The position numbers were made by a program, and so were the translations under genes. A model generated the notes under the pieces. That model was not told where the DNA came from and did not search any database. It saw only the letters and a list, made by a program, of their open reading frames with translations. DNA of 64,000 nt from contig NC_016818.1 of the NCBI RefSeq assembly GCF_000241955.1, positions 1,302,001 to 1,366,000 on the forward strand, written 5' to 3'. Shown here in pieces: positions 27,599 through 37,499 of this stretch. How positions within the stretch are numbered: the stretch's first letter is position 1; the number at the start of each line of letters is the position of its first letter. This DNA comes from Rahnella aquatilis CIP 78.65 = ATCC 33071. Lineage in GTDB: Bacteria; Pseudomonadota; Gammaproteobacteria; Enterobacterales; Enterobacteriaceae.

Positions 27599-28819
27599 AT
27601 GAAACGTGCAGTGATTACTGGCCTGGGTATCATCTCGAGCATCGGTAACAACAAGCAGGAAGTTCTTGCATCTCTGCAGGAAGGTCGCTCTGGGATCACC
27701 TTCTCGCAAGAGCTGAAAGATGCCGGGATGCGTAGTCACGTCTGGGGTGATGTCAAATTAGACACCGCGGGCCTTATCGATCGTAAGATTGTGCGTTTCA
27801 TGAGTGATGCCTCGATCTACGCTTACCTTTCCATGCAACAGGCGATTGAAGACTCCGGTCTGACCCCTGAAATGGTATCCAACGAACGTACCGGCCTGAT
27901 CGCCGGTTCCGGCGGCGGTTCTCCGCGCAATCAGGTTGCGGGCTCCGACGGTATGCGTGCTAAAGGCCTGCGCGGCGTTGGCCCTTACATGGTGACCAAA
28001 GCGATGGCTTCCGGCGTATCTGCCTGCCTCGCGACGCCGTTCAAAATTCGCGGTGTTAACTATTCCATCAGTTCTGCCTGCGCCACCTCTGCACACTGCA
28101 TCGGTAACGCGGTAGAAATGATTCAGCTGGGCAAACAGGACGTGGTGTTTGCCGGTGGCGGCGAAGAACTGTGCTGGGAAATGGCGTGTGAATTCGACGC
28201 GATGGGCGCACTGTCCACCAGCTACAACGAAACGCCAGACAAAGCATCCCGTACCTACGACAAAGCGCGTGACGGTTTCGTTATCGCAGGCGGCGGCGGT
28301 ATGGTTGTTGTCGAAGAGCTGGAACACGCTCTGGCACGTGGCGCGCACATCTACGCAGAAATCGTTGGCTACGGCGCAACGTCTGACGGCGCAGATATGG
28401 TGGCTCCGTCTGGCGAAGGCGCAGTGCGTTGCATGAAAATGGCAATGAACGGCGTGGATACTCCAATCGACTACGTTAACGTTCACGGGACTTCTACCCC
28501 GGTCGGCGACGTGAAAGAACTGGGCGCTATCCGTGAAGTGTTCGGCGATAAAACCCCGGCACTGTCTTCTACCAAAGCCATGACTGGTCACTCGCTGGGT
28601 GCCGCAGGCGTTCAGGAAGCGATCTACACCTTGCTGATGGCTGAATACGGCTTCATCGCGCCAAGCATCAACATCGAAAACCTCGATGAGCAGGCCGAAG
28701 GTATGGATATCATCACCAGGCCGACTCAGCGTGAACTGACGACTGTGATGTCCAACAGCTTCGGCTTCGGTGGCACTAACGCCACGCTGGTGATGCGTAA
28801 GCTGAAAAACGACAAATAA
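27599..28819 (+). CDS. fabB: FabB, 3-oxoacyl-ACP synthase I
   Basis: This 406-residue condensing enzyme is required to elongate unsaturated fatty acids. Catalytic Cys is in [15 protein letters not shown] (about residue 163), and histidines are in [11 protein letters not shown] and [14 protein letters not shown]. It begins [18 protein letters not shown], as in E. coli (406 aa). Ribosome-binding site AAGAGGTATTAA. A strong terminator follows. Confidence 0.98.
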   Translation: MKRAVITGLGIISSIGNNKQEVLASLQEGRSGITFSQELKDAGMRSHVWGDVKLDTAGLIDRKIVRFMSDASIYAYLSMQQAIEDSGLTPEMVSNERTGLIAGSGGGSPRNQVAGSDGMRAKGLRGVGPYMVTKAMASGVSACLATPFKIRGVNYSISSACATSAHCIGNAVEMIQLGKQDVVFAGGGEELCWEMACEFDAMGALSTSYNETPDKASRTYDKARDGFVIAGGGGMVVVEELEHALARGAHIYAEIVGYGATSDGADMVAPSGEGAVRCMKMAMNGVDTPIDYVNVHGTSTPVGDVKELGAIREVFGDKTPALSSTKAMTGHSLGAAGVQEAIYTLLMAEYGFIAPSINIENLDEQAEGMDIITRPTQRELTTVMSNSFGFGGTNATLVMRKLKNDK

Positions 28820-28841
28820 TCCCTGTCGTTAATGTCTGAAT

Positions 28842-28869
28842 AAAAGCCTGCCTGCGAGCAGGCTTTTTT
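28842..28869 (+). terminator. Terminator of fabB
   Basis: AAAAGCCTGC-CTGCGA-GCAGGCTTTTTT follows the fabB stop by 22 bases. Confidence 0.9.
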
Positions 28870-28978
28870 ATATCCGTCATCCTTCAGGCCGCCCTGGTGC
28901 TATTCGAATGATTTTGGATATATTTCTCAACAATTCAGGTACAATTTCGCCGCTTATTATTTTCACCTTGTTGACATA

Positions 28979-29458
28979 ATGCTCTCACTCCGACACATCC
29001 ATCATCGACATCTGCACTTCCCGGCCTGGCTCGGGATGGTGGCGATACTGATGTTGTTTATTGCGCCGGTGATTTCCAAATCACGGGTGGCAGAGGGTGC
29101 GCAGCATATGATGATGCCCGGCATGATGATGTCCGATATGGACATGCCGGACGCGGAAATGGCTGGCATGGACATGGCAGAACATGTCGCATCATCAGGG
29201 GAGCATTGCCAGACGTCCGCCTGTCAATCTGCGCCGCAGGATGCCGTGAAAGTCCTGCTTTCCGGAGATATGAGCGATGCCGCCTGCGGTTATTGCGTGC
29301 TGCTGGTGCATCTGCCGATGCTTGATTTACAGGCCATACCGATGTTGTGGTCGCTGGATTTTTCCAGTCGTGCGCCGCCGCGCACTGTCATGGAACGTCT
29401 TATCCCTTCGCTTATCTTCACAGATGCCCAACCCCGGGCGCCCCCCGTTTTTTCATAA
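28979..29458 (+). CDS. DUF2946 protein, Met/Asp-rich, probably copper-linked
   Basis: This 159-residue protein has an N-terminal hydrophobic segment (about residues 16-33). A methionine/aspartate-rich stretch (MMMPGMMMSDMDMPDAEMAG) follows, then two cysteine pairs ending in AACGYCVLLVHLPML, a pattern I associate with DUF2946. Such proteins often sit beside copper-uptake TonB receptors or PepSY proteins. The start ATG 28979 has no clear ribosome-binding site. The PepSY gene follows 87 bases downstream and repeats the Met/Asp motif, supporting a joint metal-related role. Function is unproven. Confidence 0.75.
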   Translation: MLSLRHIHHRHLHFPAWLGMVAILMLFIAPVISKSRVAEGAQHMMMPGMMMSDMDMPDAEMAGMDMAEHVASSGEHCQTSACQSAPQDAVKVLLSGDMSDAACGYCVLLVHLPMLDLQAIPMLWSLDFSSRAPPRTVMERLIPSLIFTDAQPRAPPVFS

Positions 29459-29545
29459 CCGCTTAACACAATATTTCTTTTCAGGTTAACCGCGAAACTG
29501 ATGGCGGTTGACGGCGTGTTATTTGAAATTCGGGAATTATGATCG

Positions 29546-31033
29546 ATGACCCCATCTGCCAACCTGCCTGTCAGCGCGGGTAAAAAACTGTCTGCACGGG
29601 CTGCTTTTCAGGCGCTGCTGCGCCGTTTACATTTCTATATTGGTCTGTTTGTCGGACCCTTTATTTTTATCGCGGCGCTGACCGGCACGCTGTATGTGCT
29701 GACGCCTCAGTTCGAAAATTATCTCTATGCCGATGCTCTATTTACTGCGGCAAAAGGCACCTCGTTAAAAGCCGAGGCGCAGCCGCTGTCTCGCCAGATT
29801 GACGCGGCGCTTCATGTTGCCGGTCAGGATAAAAAAATTTACGCCGTCAGACCGGCGCCTTCTGCGGGAGAAACGACCCGGGTGATGTTTTCTGATCCGC
29901 AACTGGGCCCCTCCAAAAGCCGGGCGATTTTTATCGATCCGGTAACGCTGGCGGTGAAAGGGGACATGACGGTGTACGGCACCAGCGGTATTCTGCCGTT
30001 CCGCACCTGGCTGGATGATTTACATCGCGGTTTATTACTGGGCGATGCCGGCCGTATTTACAGTGAACTCGCCGCCTCCTGGTTGTGGGTGGCGGCACTG
30101 GGCGGCGTCGTGCTCTGGTTCAGTGGTCGCCGTAAACCCCGCCAGTTGCGTAAGGTCAGTGGCAAGGTACAAAAACAGCAGAACAGCCGCCGCTGGCACA
30201 GTTCGCTCGGCCTGATTTTACTCGCCAGCTTACTGTTCTTTTCAGCTACCGGACTGACCTGGTCACAATGGGCGGGGGATAATATCGGCGTGCTGCGTGC
30301 ATATATGGGCTGGATGACGCCTGCCGTGAAAACCAGTCTGGATCCGCAGGCGGCAGCCGCACCTGCGGATGAACATGCGCAACATCATGCGCAGATGGCC
30401 GATATGCCAGATATGCCGGGGATGGACATGTCTGCACATGAGATGCCTGCCGTGCAGCAATCTGTCGCTGTTTCTGCACAAACTTTTGATGCGGTGGTAC
30501 AGGCGGCGCGTGAGTCGGGTATTGCGGCGCACAAGATTGAAATCCGTCCGACGTACAGCACGGGGAAAGCCTGGACCGTGACGGAAGTTGATCGCAGCTG
30601 GCCGACGCAGGTGGATGCGGTATCCGTTGATCCCCGCTCCCTGCAGATTATCGATCACGTCCGGTTTGCTGATTTTCCGCTGCTCGCCAAACTGACCCGC
30701 TGGGGTGTAGATGCGCATATGGGCATTCTGTTCGGTATCTGGAATCAGGTCATTCTGGTGATTTTTGGCGTCGGACTTTGTGTGATGATTGTCTGGGGAT
30801 ATCGCCTGTGGTGGCTGCGCAGAACCGTCAACAGTGACGGCAGTCATCCGGCCATGACATTGCTACACACCTGGAAGTCGGTGCCGTTTAGCCTGCAATG
30901 CCCGATTTTGGTGATCACGCTTGGCCTGGCAATTTCGTTGCCCGTGATGGGGGCGAGTTTACTTATTTTTCTCCTGATTGATGTTATCCGCTGGAAGCGG
31001 CTAAATTCTTCGGGTAACGTCAGCGCATTCTGA
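29546..31033 (+). CDS. PepSY-associated membrane protein with His/Met loop
   Basis: This 495-residue protein has about four or five membrane helices (about residues 35-57, 170-185, 220-240, 397-422, 450-478) and the PepSY_TM family pattern (RLHFYIGLFVGPFIFIAALTG, then WHSSLG later). Between helices lies a periplasmic loop with EHAQHHAQMADMPDMPGMDM, a probable Cu(I)/Cu(II)-binding stretch. Members are often linked to siderophore or copper reduction and uptake; a cupric or ferric reductase-like role is inference. It is likely co-transcribed with the DUF2946 gene. Confidence 0.8.
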   Translation: MTPSANLPVSAGKKLSARAAFQALLRRLHFYIGLFVGPFIFIAALTGTLYVLTPQFENYLYADALFTAAKGTSLKAEAQPLSRQIDAALHVAGQDKKIYAVRPAPSAGETTRVMFSDPQLGPSKSRAIFIDPVTLAVKGDMTVYGTSGILPFRTWLDDLHRGLLLGDAGRIYSELAASWLWVAALGGVVLWFSGRRKPRQLRKVSGKVQKQQNSRRWHSSLGLILLASLLFFSATGLTWSQWAGDNIGVLRAYMGWMTPAVKTSLDPQAAAAPADEHAQHHAQMADMPDMPGMDMSAHEMPAVQQSVAVSAQTFDAVVQAARESGIAAHKIEIRPTYSTGKAWTVTEVDRSWPTQVDAVSVDPRSLQIIDHVRFADFPLLAKLTRWGVDAHMGILFGIWNQVILVIFGVGLCVMIVWGYRLWWLRRTVNSDGSHPAMTLLHTWKSVPFSLQCPILVITLGLAISLPVMGASLLIFLLIDVIRWKRLNSSGNVSAF

Positions 31034-31050
31034 TCAGCGAAGAAAAAAAC

Positions 31051-32178
31051 ATGTTAATGGCGGCTTCCGGCTCTGTATTAAAGCCTTTTTTACGTGACAG
31101 ATTTTTGCATCTGTTAATCCTGCTTGGTGTCATTCTGACCCTGTTCCAGCCGGAGAAAATCAGCCTGTTCCCGCAGTTTGTGGACTGGGACACGATCGTC
31201 ACTTTGCTGGGGTTGCTGATGCTGACCAAGGGCGTTGAGGTCAGCGGTTATTTTGACTTTGTTGGCCGTAAGATGATTAACGCCATCGATAATGAGCGGC
31301 GGCTGGCGCTGTTTCTGGTCACGGCGGCGGCGCTGCTGTCCACGTTTATGACCAATGACGTTGCGCTGTTCATCGTTATCCCGCTGACGATCACGCTGAA
31401 GAAACTGACGTCGTTACCGGTGACGCGGCTGATTATATTTGAAGCGCTGGCGGTGAATGCCGGTTCGCTGCTCACGCCGATCGGCAACCCGCAAAATATC
31501 CTGCTATGGAATAAATCCGGACAGTCATTCCTGCATTTTATCGGGCAGATGGCACCGCTGGCGCTGATAACACTGGCTGCATTATTGCTGGTGACCTGGT
31601 TTTGCTTTCCGTCGCACAGCCTGAAAAAGATTGAGAACAATCAGGGTTATCCCTTCCGCCAGCGTCTGCTGGTGAGCTGCGTGGTGCTCTACGTGGTGTT
31701 TATTGCCTGTGTCGATCTGGGGCTGGCGTTGTATGGTTTGCTGGGGGTGATTGTGTGTTTTTTACTGCTGGCGCGGAACGTCCTGCTGCGTATCGACTGG
31801 CCGTTGATCCTGGTGTTTATCGTGATGTTTATCGATGTGCGTTTACTGGTCGGGCTGAATGCCCTTCAGCCTGCCTTTACTCACATTCACGGGCTGCCGG
31901 ATTACGGGCATTATCTGCTGAGCATCGGGCTTTCTCAGGTGATCAGCAATGTGCCCGCGACGATCCTGATGATCAACTATTTACCCTCCGGACCGTTGCT
32001 GGCTTACGCCGTTAATGCCGGCGGTTTCGGGCTGGCGATAGGATCGCTGGCCAATCTCATCGCATTACGTATGGCGAATGATAAAAAGATCTGGCTGCGG
32101 TTTCACTATTACTCTTTCCCGTTCCTGCTGTTCAGCGGCGGCGCGGGCTGGCTGCTGCTGAGGCTGTTCGTTAAATAA
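31051..32178 (+). CDS. ybiR: YbiR, ArsB/NhaD-superfamily anion transporter
   Basis: This 375-residue protein with about ten membrane segments is clearly a YbiR orthologue. Shared stretches include LTKGVELSGYFD-like near residue 60, TNDVALFIVIPLTITLK and VNAGSLLTPIGNPQNILLW (the family's NP(Q)N ion motif). The substrate is not established; E. coli places ybiR elsewhere on the chromosome. It begins 17 bases after the PepSY gene, so it may be in the same transcript. Its last codons overlap the convergent regulator remnant. Confidence 0.88.
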   Translation: MLMAASGSVLKPFLRDRFLHLLILLGVILTLFQPEKISLFPQFVDWDTIVTLLGLLMLTKGVEVSGYFDFVGRKMINAIDNERRLALFLVTAAALLSTFMTNDVALFIVIPLTITLKKLTSLPVTRLIIFEALAVNAGSLLTPIGNPQNILLWNKSGQSFLHFIGQMAPLALITLAALLLVTWFCFPSHSLKKIENNQGYPFRQRLLVSCVVLYVVFIACVDLGLALYGLLGVIVCFLLLARNVLLRIDWPLILVFIVMFIDVRLLVGLNALQPAFTHIHGLPDYGHYLLSIGLSQVISNVPATILMINYLPSGPLLAYAVNAGGFGLAIGSLANLIALRMANDKKIWLRFHYYSFPFLLFSGGAGWLLLRLFVK

Positions 32179-32545
32179 CCGGCACCTTCAGCGAGGCCAG
32201 ACGGTTCACTGCGGCGGTAATTTCAGCGGGGGTTAGCGCCGAGAAGCCGAGCAGCCAGCCGTCCTGAGGTTGTGTTACGACACCGGCGCTGGCGGTAAAC
32301 AATGGTGAAAGCCGTGGCGTCTCAACGCCAGCCTGTGCGCCGGAATTGATGGCCTGCCGCAACGCCGCACACAGCCGGTCACGCAAACCTGCCGCAGCGC
32401 CTGAACCGTTGGTCGCTGTGTTTTCGAAAAGCGTAATCAGTGCAGAGGGCTGAGACAGTGCTGGCATAATGGGTCTTATCATTGGCTTGAAATTGGCATT
32501 AATCATAAGACCAAAAACAGCGATGATGGAACTGTTTTCAGCCAC
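32171..32545 (-). pseudogene. Internally deleted MocR/PdxR-type regulator
   Basis: The frame joins two ends of a GntR/MocR (aminotransferase-like) regulator. There is an N-terminal FEN...GLRDRLCAALRQAINSG stretch, typical of the start of the winged-helix domain, and a C-terminal SPLFTASAG....DGWLLGFSALTPAEITAAVNRLA, typical of the last 40 residues of the aminotransferase domain. Together they are about 100 residues where about 480 are expected, so about 380 residues are missing in frame. The probable start is one of the methionines near the N-terminal third. It is divergent from the rhodanese gene. Confidence 0.65.
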
Positions 32546-32567
32546 ATCACTTAACGAGGAAACGTTT

Positions 32568-33020
32568 ATGCAACAAGAGTCTTATGTTTTGGGATTCGCA
32601 CCACCGTCACCTGAAATCAGTGCTGCGTATTTGTTGTCGAAACTGAGTTTTTATACTGATGCCGCCGATGTCGCGGCGGATTTACAAAACGGTGTGAACG
32701 CAATTGTGGTTATTGATACCCGTTCTGCTGAACATTATGCACGCGGCCATGTGCCGGGCGCGGTCAGTTTTCCGCATAAACTGATGACAGCAGAAAGCAC
32801 CCGCGAACTTAGCAAAGACGTGGTGTACGTGACGTATTGTGACGGAATCGGCTGCAACGGTTCGACGCAGGGCGCGTATAAACTGGCGAAACTCGGATTC
32901 CGGGTGAAGGAAATGATTGGCGGGCTGGATTTCTGGATCCGCGATCAGCACCCGGTTACGCCAGGTGAAGAACGCGGACAGTACTCACGGGAACAAATGC
33001 CGCCAGATTGCGGTTGTTGA
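32568..33020 (+). CDS. Rhodanese-domain protein
   Basis: This 150-residue single rhodanese domain has the DTRS..HYARGHVPGAVSFPH segment (about residues 51-70) and an active-site loop YCDGIGCNGSTQGAYKLAKL. The loop has two cysteines, the first at the usual nucleophile position. The chain ends PPDCGC. Rhodanese domains carry sulfane sulfur or act as thiol sensors; the substrate is unknown. The ATG at 32568 follows AACGAGGAAAC, which favours it over upstream codons. It is divergent from the deleted MocR regulator, which may once have controlled it. Confidence 0.88.
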   Translation: MQQESYVLGFAPPSPEISAAYLLSKLSFYTDAADVAADLQNGVNAIVVIDTRSAEHYARGHVPGAVSFPHKLMTAESTRELSKDVVYVTYCDGIGCNGSTQGAYKLAKLGFRVKEMIGGLDFWIRDQHPVTPGEERGQYSREQMPPDCGC

Positions 33021-33038
33021 TAAGGCGTAATTGCAGGA

Positions 33039-34088
33039 TTAAAACAGCAACCACAACAGCAGTACGACCACCACGAACGCGATAAACAACAGCGGCTTGC
33101 CGCCCATTGCCTGCATGGATGGCGGCAACATCGCGATAAACGGATTCATGATTGGTTGCGGATCGGTGCGCGTCACCGTGGTGAACGTATCGTCTGTATC
33201 CACTGCGCGTGGAGAACGGTCAACCCGCTGGCTGAACAGAACGCCAATCAGATCGCTCACCTGAACCTGCGTCAGCGGCGTGGAGAGCGTCGCACTGAAA
33301 CGGTTTTCGGCGTATTCCGTCAGTTGATGAATTTCATGGGTGCTGGCCGGTTGCTTGAGCACGCTCAGCAGTGTGGTCAGCGTTGGCGCGGTGGTCTGCT
33401 GGCTGAGCGACGCTTTCACCTGCATAAACTGGCTGAGCACCTGAAAATGCTTCGCCGGTATTGGCTCGCCCACTTTCACGCCAACCAGCGTAAACAGTTC
33501 CTGCCAGACTTTCACCGGTGCTTCGCCGGTGGCGGCACTGAGACGGGTGACAAGCTGTTGCAGGCTGTTGTGTTCGGCAGGCAGCAACGGACGATCGGTG
33601 ACCGGCGTCTGCTGGGGCTGCGGGATATTCATCTGGCGTGTCTGGATCAGATCCAGCACCTGTTGCAACTGCGGATGCGTCAGCTGACTCAGTACGGTAT
33701 GACCGAAATTCTGGCGGATAAAATCGCTCACCGCCTGACGGTTGTTGCCCTGCGGCAGCAGTTCGGTCAGTTGCAGCATCAGCTGGCGCGAGGCACGGCC
33801 GTCCTGCGCCTGCGTGAGTTTTCCCTGCAACAGCGCTTCGGCCTGCGGGAACTGCTGTGAGGTAATTTCTGCACCGTTTGGCAACGCAAGTTCGTGGCGT
33901 AAACTGGCCCAGATCTCGGCAGACTTGATGGGCGTCAGCGCCATCAGTTTGACGATCAGTTTTTCCAGCGTGGTGCGCTGTACCGGCGTTAAAGGCAGCT
34001 CAGCGCCTGCTTTAGCCGGAACGGTCTGACCCTGCGGCTGTGTTCTGTTATCGCCAACCGGCATGCCCGGGCCGCTCAAAGGTTGCAT
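33039..34088 (-). CDS. flk: Flk, flagellar assembly regulator
   Basis: This 349-residue protein has a large cytoplasmic region, a predicted single C-terminal anchor (about residues 330-347) and E. coli Flk (Div) landmarks: GNNRQAVSDFIRQNFGH and TDRPLLPAEHNSLQQLVT. Flk prevents premature secretion of FlgM before the flagellar P- and L-rings are complete. The ATG at 34088, behind GAAGGACGGTGAT, matches the family start; the frame is open further upstream. It is convergent with the rhodanese gene. Confidence 0.93.
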   Translation of the reverse strand: MQPLSGPGMPVGDNRTQPQGQTVPAKAGAELPLTPVQRTTLEKLIVKLMALTPIKSAEIWASLRHELALPNGAEITSQQFPQAEALLQGKLTQAQDGRASRQLMLQLTELLPQGNNRQAVSDFIRQNFGHTVLSQLTHPQLQQVLDLIQTRQMNIPQPQQTPVTDRPLLPAEHNSLQQLVTRLSAATGEAPVKVWQELFTLVGVKVGEPIPAKHFQVLSQFMQVKASLSQQTTAPTLTTLLSVLKQPASTHEIHQLTEYAENRFSATLSTPLTQVQVSDLIGVLFSQRVDRSPRAVDTDDTFTTVTRTDPQPIMNPFIAMLPPSMQAMGGKPLLFIAFVVVVLLLWLLF

Positions 34089-34330
34089 ATCACCGTCCTT
34101 CGCTGGAAATTTAAAACGTCGCTTAAACTTAATGATAAGTAAAAAGCACGGCGCAGAGCGCGGAAGCGCCTCATCATACCTGCAAAGTGTTTTAATCGAC
34201 ACCGTGAATAGCAGACTGAGAAAGATTCTTCAGGATATTGTTTCCTAAAACAGCAGATAAAACGTCTGGCGGGGCGCGAAAGCAGAAAGTAGGGGAGGCG
34301 CCACCCTCTTTAACGAGGATGGCCTGCCGT

Positions 34331-35236
34331 TTAGCGGATGTCTTTTTGTTTCACAGGCGCGGCGCGGGTGAACAGCGGTTTACGCAAACGCTGAGCCAGG
34401 ATGACCCCGGCGAGCGTGATACCGCCGCCAATCAGATGGTAACTGTGCAACTGTTCGTGCAGAAACAATACAGCGATCACCGCAGTGAAAATCGGTGACA
34501 GGTTCATAAAAATGGACGCTTTGTTGGCACCGAGACGAATAACGCCCTGTATCCACAAAAACGGCGCAATGATCGACGCCGGGATCCCCGCGAAAAGCAC
34601 CAGCGGAATATTATGGGCGGTCAGGCTGACATCCCTGGCGAGCAGGAAGTTTGGCAGCAGCAATAAAACGCCGAAAATGATCTGCACATACAGCGACTGC
34701 CAGTTCGGCAGTGGGATCGCCCAGCGTTTGGTGAGCACGCCGTACAACGCGTAGGAGGCCGAAGCCGCAAACATCATCAGTTCGCCCATGCCGATGCCGT
34801 GTTGCAGCAACTGCGCCGGTGAGCCGGCACTGACCAGCCAGACTAAACCGCCGAGGGAAATCATACTGCCCAGCGCGACGCCCACCGTCGGCACCACACT
34901 CAGCACAAACAGGCCAATCAGTACGGTCAGCAACGGGATCAGCGAATTCAGGATGCCCATAAACAGCGCACTGACGCTGTGTGCGGCGTAATAAGCCAGA
35001 CTCTGATACAGCACCATGCCCAGCAGGCCGAGGATCAGCAGTTTCCACCCGTATTGTTTCACCGCCTGAAGGTTGCGCAGCACACCGGGAAGAACGAAAG
35101 GCGTCAGCGTCAGCAATGCCAGAAGCCAGCGATAGAACGAAATGGCAGCAGGATCAATCGCGCTGGCCGAGGCTTTGCTGACAACCGCATTCAGCGACCA
35201 GATCAGGACGGCGAGCAGGGGAAAGAGCACATTCAT
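34331..35236 (-). CDS. EamA-family (DMT) transporter
   Basis: This 301-residue protein has ten membrane segments in two EamA repeats. The first opens LFPLLAVLIWSLNAVVSKAS and the second starts near residue 148. The C-terminal tail is short and basic. The family exports amino acids, metabolites or drugs; the substrate cannot be read from sequence. It is divergent from an AraC-type regulator 128 bases away, which probably controls it. Confidence 0.88.
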   Translation of the reverse strand: MNVLFPLLAVLIWSLNAVVSKASASAIDPAAISFYRWLLALLTLTPFVLPGVLRNLQAVKQYGWKLLILGLLGMVLYQSLAYYAAHSVSALFMGILNSLIPLLTVLIGLFVLSVVPTVGVALGSMISLGGLVWLVSAGSPAQLLQHGIGMGELMMFAASASYALYGVLTKRWAIPLPNWQSLYVQIIFGVLLLLPNFLLARDVSLTAHNIPLVLFAGIPASIIAPFLWIQGVIRLGANKASIFMNLSPIFTAVIAVLFLHEQLHSYHLIGGGITLAGVILAQRLRKPLFTRAAPVKQKDIR

Positions 35237-35364
35237 TGAATATTATTCCTGAGTAAATCGTCACGTCAGTGTACGGTTGTCTTGTTTGTTAGATATAACG
35301 ATAATCAGACAACCGATCGCGTAATTCAGACAATCCTCGTGTTGCTCACAGACAAAAGGTATTT

Positions 35365-36156
35365 ATGCCCGTGCCCCGTACTTCTTTGCCCCGATATTAC
35401 CCGCCGTTACCGGAGAAGATGCCGGTGACCTTGCTTTTTCGCGGGGAAATTGTGGAGGGGAATTCTGAGTATGTTGAGCATTCACATCCGTGGAGCCAGA
35501 TTATCTGCGTGAAATCCGGCGTTCTTGCCATGCGCGTGGCCGGACAGCGCTATCTGGCACCGCGCGAATTCGCCATCTGGGTGCCCGCAGGGGTTGAGCA
35601 TTCAAGCTATAACCGTAAAACCACGCGTTTTTGCGCCATTGATATCGCGCCTGAGCTGGATACCCATCTGCCTGCCGGACCTTGTCTGCTGACGCCGACG
35701 GCCATTTTTAACGCCATTGCTGATGACTGTTTCTCACGAAATATGACTGAACCGCAGAGTGAAACGGATTTGCGCATGTGCCGTGTTTTACTGGATCAAA
35801 TCAGTCTGGCACCCCGTCAGGACACTTATTTACCGACATCAGAAAATAAATTACTGGCACCCGTTCTGAGCGCACTGGAGAAAAATCCGGCGGATAATAC
35901 ATCGCTGGCGCAATGGGCGAAGCAGGTGTATACCACCGAACGGACATTGTCGCGGCGTTGCCAGCAGGAACTGGGGATGAGTTTTGCGCAATGGCGTCAG
36001 CGGTTGCGTTTCCTGCATTCGGTCTCTTTGCTGGAGCAGGGGAAAACGGTGCAGGAGGTGGCGCTCGATCTGGGTTACAGCTCGTCTTCGGCCTTTATTG
36101 CCATGTTCCAGCAGGTTTCCGGCACCACGCCGCAGCGTTTTCGTAACGACAGGTAA
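35365..36156 (+). CDS. AraC-family transcriptional regulator
   Basis: This 263-residue protein has an N-terminal cupin sensor domain (HSHPWSQIICVKSGVLAM, then FAIWVPAGVEHSSYN) and a C-terminal AraC DNA-binding domain. The helices are SLAQWAKQVYTTERTLSRRC and TVQEVALDLGYSSSSAFIAMF, with GTTPQRFR at the end. This architecture (as in NimR/YdeC) commonly regulates a divergent exporter, matching the neighbouring EamA gene. The inducer is unknown. Confidence 0.9.
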   Translation: MPVPRTSLPRYYPPLPEKMPVTLLFRGEIVEGNSEYVEHSHPWSQIICVKSGVLAMRVAGQRYLAPREFAIWVPAGVEHSSYNRKTTRFCAIDIAPELDTHLPAGPCLLTPTAIFNAIADDCFSRNMTEPQSETDLRMCRVLLDQISLAPRQDTYLPTSENKLLAPVLSALEKNPADNTSLAQWAKQVYTTERTLSRRCQQELGMSFAQWRQRLRFLHSVSLLEQGKTVQEVALDLGYSSSSAFIAMFQQVSGTTPQRFRNDR

Positions 36157-36256
36157 ACCTGTGCCCTGAAAGTTGGGATCTGGCCCGGTATCGTGGCAAA
36201 ATCATTGCCCGCTTTATTTTCTATTCTTTCTTTAGGCCATGTTGCCGGAGACAAAC

Positions 36257-37384
36257 GTGAAAATCCTGGTTGATGAAAATATGCCGTATGCCGTCGAGCT
36301 TTTTAGCCGTCTGGGTAACGTGCAGGCTGTACCCGGTCGTCCCATTCCGCAAGATGCCCTGAATGATGCCGATGCGCTGATGGTGCGGTCTGTGACCAAA
36401 GTGAACGAAAGTTTGCTGGCAGGAAAACCGGTGAAATTTGTGGGTACCGCCACGGCGGGCACTGACCACGTTGATGATGCCTGGCTTGCCCGCGCAGGCA
36501 TTGGTTTCTCGGCCGCGCCCGGCTGTAATGCGATTGCCGTGGTGGAATATGTCTTTTCTTCACTGCTGATCCTCGCACAGCGCGATGGTTTCTCTCTGCG
36601 CGATAAAACGGTCGGGATCATTGGTGTCGGTAACGTCGGTTCGCGTCTGAATGCCCGCCTTGAAGCGCTGGGGGTACGCACGCTGTTGTGCGATCCACCG
36701 CGTGCCGATCGGGGGGATGCCGGTGAATTCTGGCCGCTTGAGAAGCTGGTCGCCGAAGCCGATATCCTGACGTTCCACACGCCGCTGAATATGTCCGGCC
36801 CTTATGCCACGCATCATCTGGTGGATGCGGATTTACTGGCGCGTTTGCCTGCTGACCGTATTCTGATCAACGCCTGCCGTGGCGAAGTGGTGGATAACGC
36901 CGCGTTGCTCGATGCACTGAACGGCAGCAAAAAACTGACGGCTGTGCTGGATGTCTGGGAACCGGAACCGGATTTGTCGTTAGCGTTGCTGGATAAAGTC
37001 GCCATCGGCACGGCACATATCGCCGGTTACAGTCTGGAAGGGAAAGCGCGCGGCACCACGCAGGTGTTCGAAGCATTCAGTCAGTTTATCGGTCAGCCAC
37101 AAACGGTGCCGCTGGAGTCGTTACTCCCTGCGCCCGAATTTGCCGAAGTGACGCTGAGTGGGGCGCTGAGCGAAGCCAGACTGCTGCGTCTTATTCACTT
37201 AGTGTATGATGTGCGCCGCGATGACCGGCCTTTGCGCCGTGTCGCCGGAAAACCGGGCGAATTCGACAAGCTGCGTAAGTTCTATGAAGAGCGTCGCGAG
37301 TGGTCCTCTTTACGGGTGATTTGCGACGATGCAGCGACCGCTGATGTGCTGAAAAAACTGGGTTTTAACAGCCGGTTAAAATAA
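36257..37384 (+). CDS. pdxB: PdxB, erythronate-4-phosphate dehydrogenase
   Basis: This 375-residue D-2-hydroxyacid dehydrogenase acts in the DXP-dependent pyridoxal-phosphate pathway. NAD motif [20 protein letters not shown] and the catalytic region with [10 protein letters not shown] and [17 protein letters not shown] are visible. The start is GTG 36257 ([12 protein letters not shown]), 6 bases after GGAG, matching E. coli PdxB. A longer ATG start at 36239 has no ribosome-binding site. usg and truA follow in the same direction. Confidence 0.96.
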   Translation: MKILVDENMPYAVELFSRLGNVQAVPGRPIPQDALNDADALMVRSVTKVNESLLAGKPVKFVGTATAGTDHVDDAWLARAGIGFSAAPGCNAIAVVEYVFSSLLILAQRDGFSLRDKTVGIIGVGNVGSRLNARLEALGVRTLLCDPPRADRGDAGEFWPLEKLVAEADILTFHTPLNMSGPYATHHLVDADLLARLPADRILINACRGEVVDNAALLDALNGSKKLTAVLDVWEPEPDLSLALLDKVAIGTAHIAGYSLEGKARGTTQVFEAFSQFIGQPQTVPLESLLPAPEFAEVTLSGALSEARLLRLIHLVYDVRRDDRPLRRVAGKPGEFDKLRKFYEERREWSSLRVICDDAATADVLKKLGFNSRLK

Positions 37385-37499
37385 TTTTTTTATACCCTGA
37401 TAATTCGGATTGAAATATGACGGGTATAACGATGTAAAACAGGGCGGTGATCATCATCGCCCCTTGTATTTTGTACTTTTATTTCTGGAGAATACCAAC

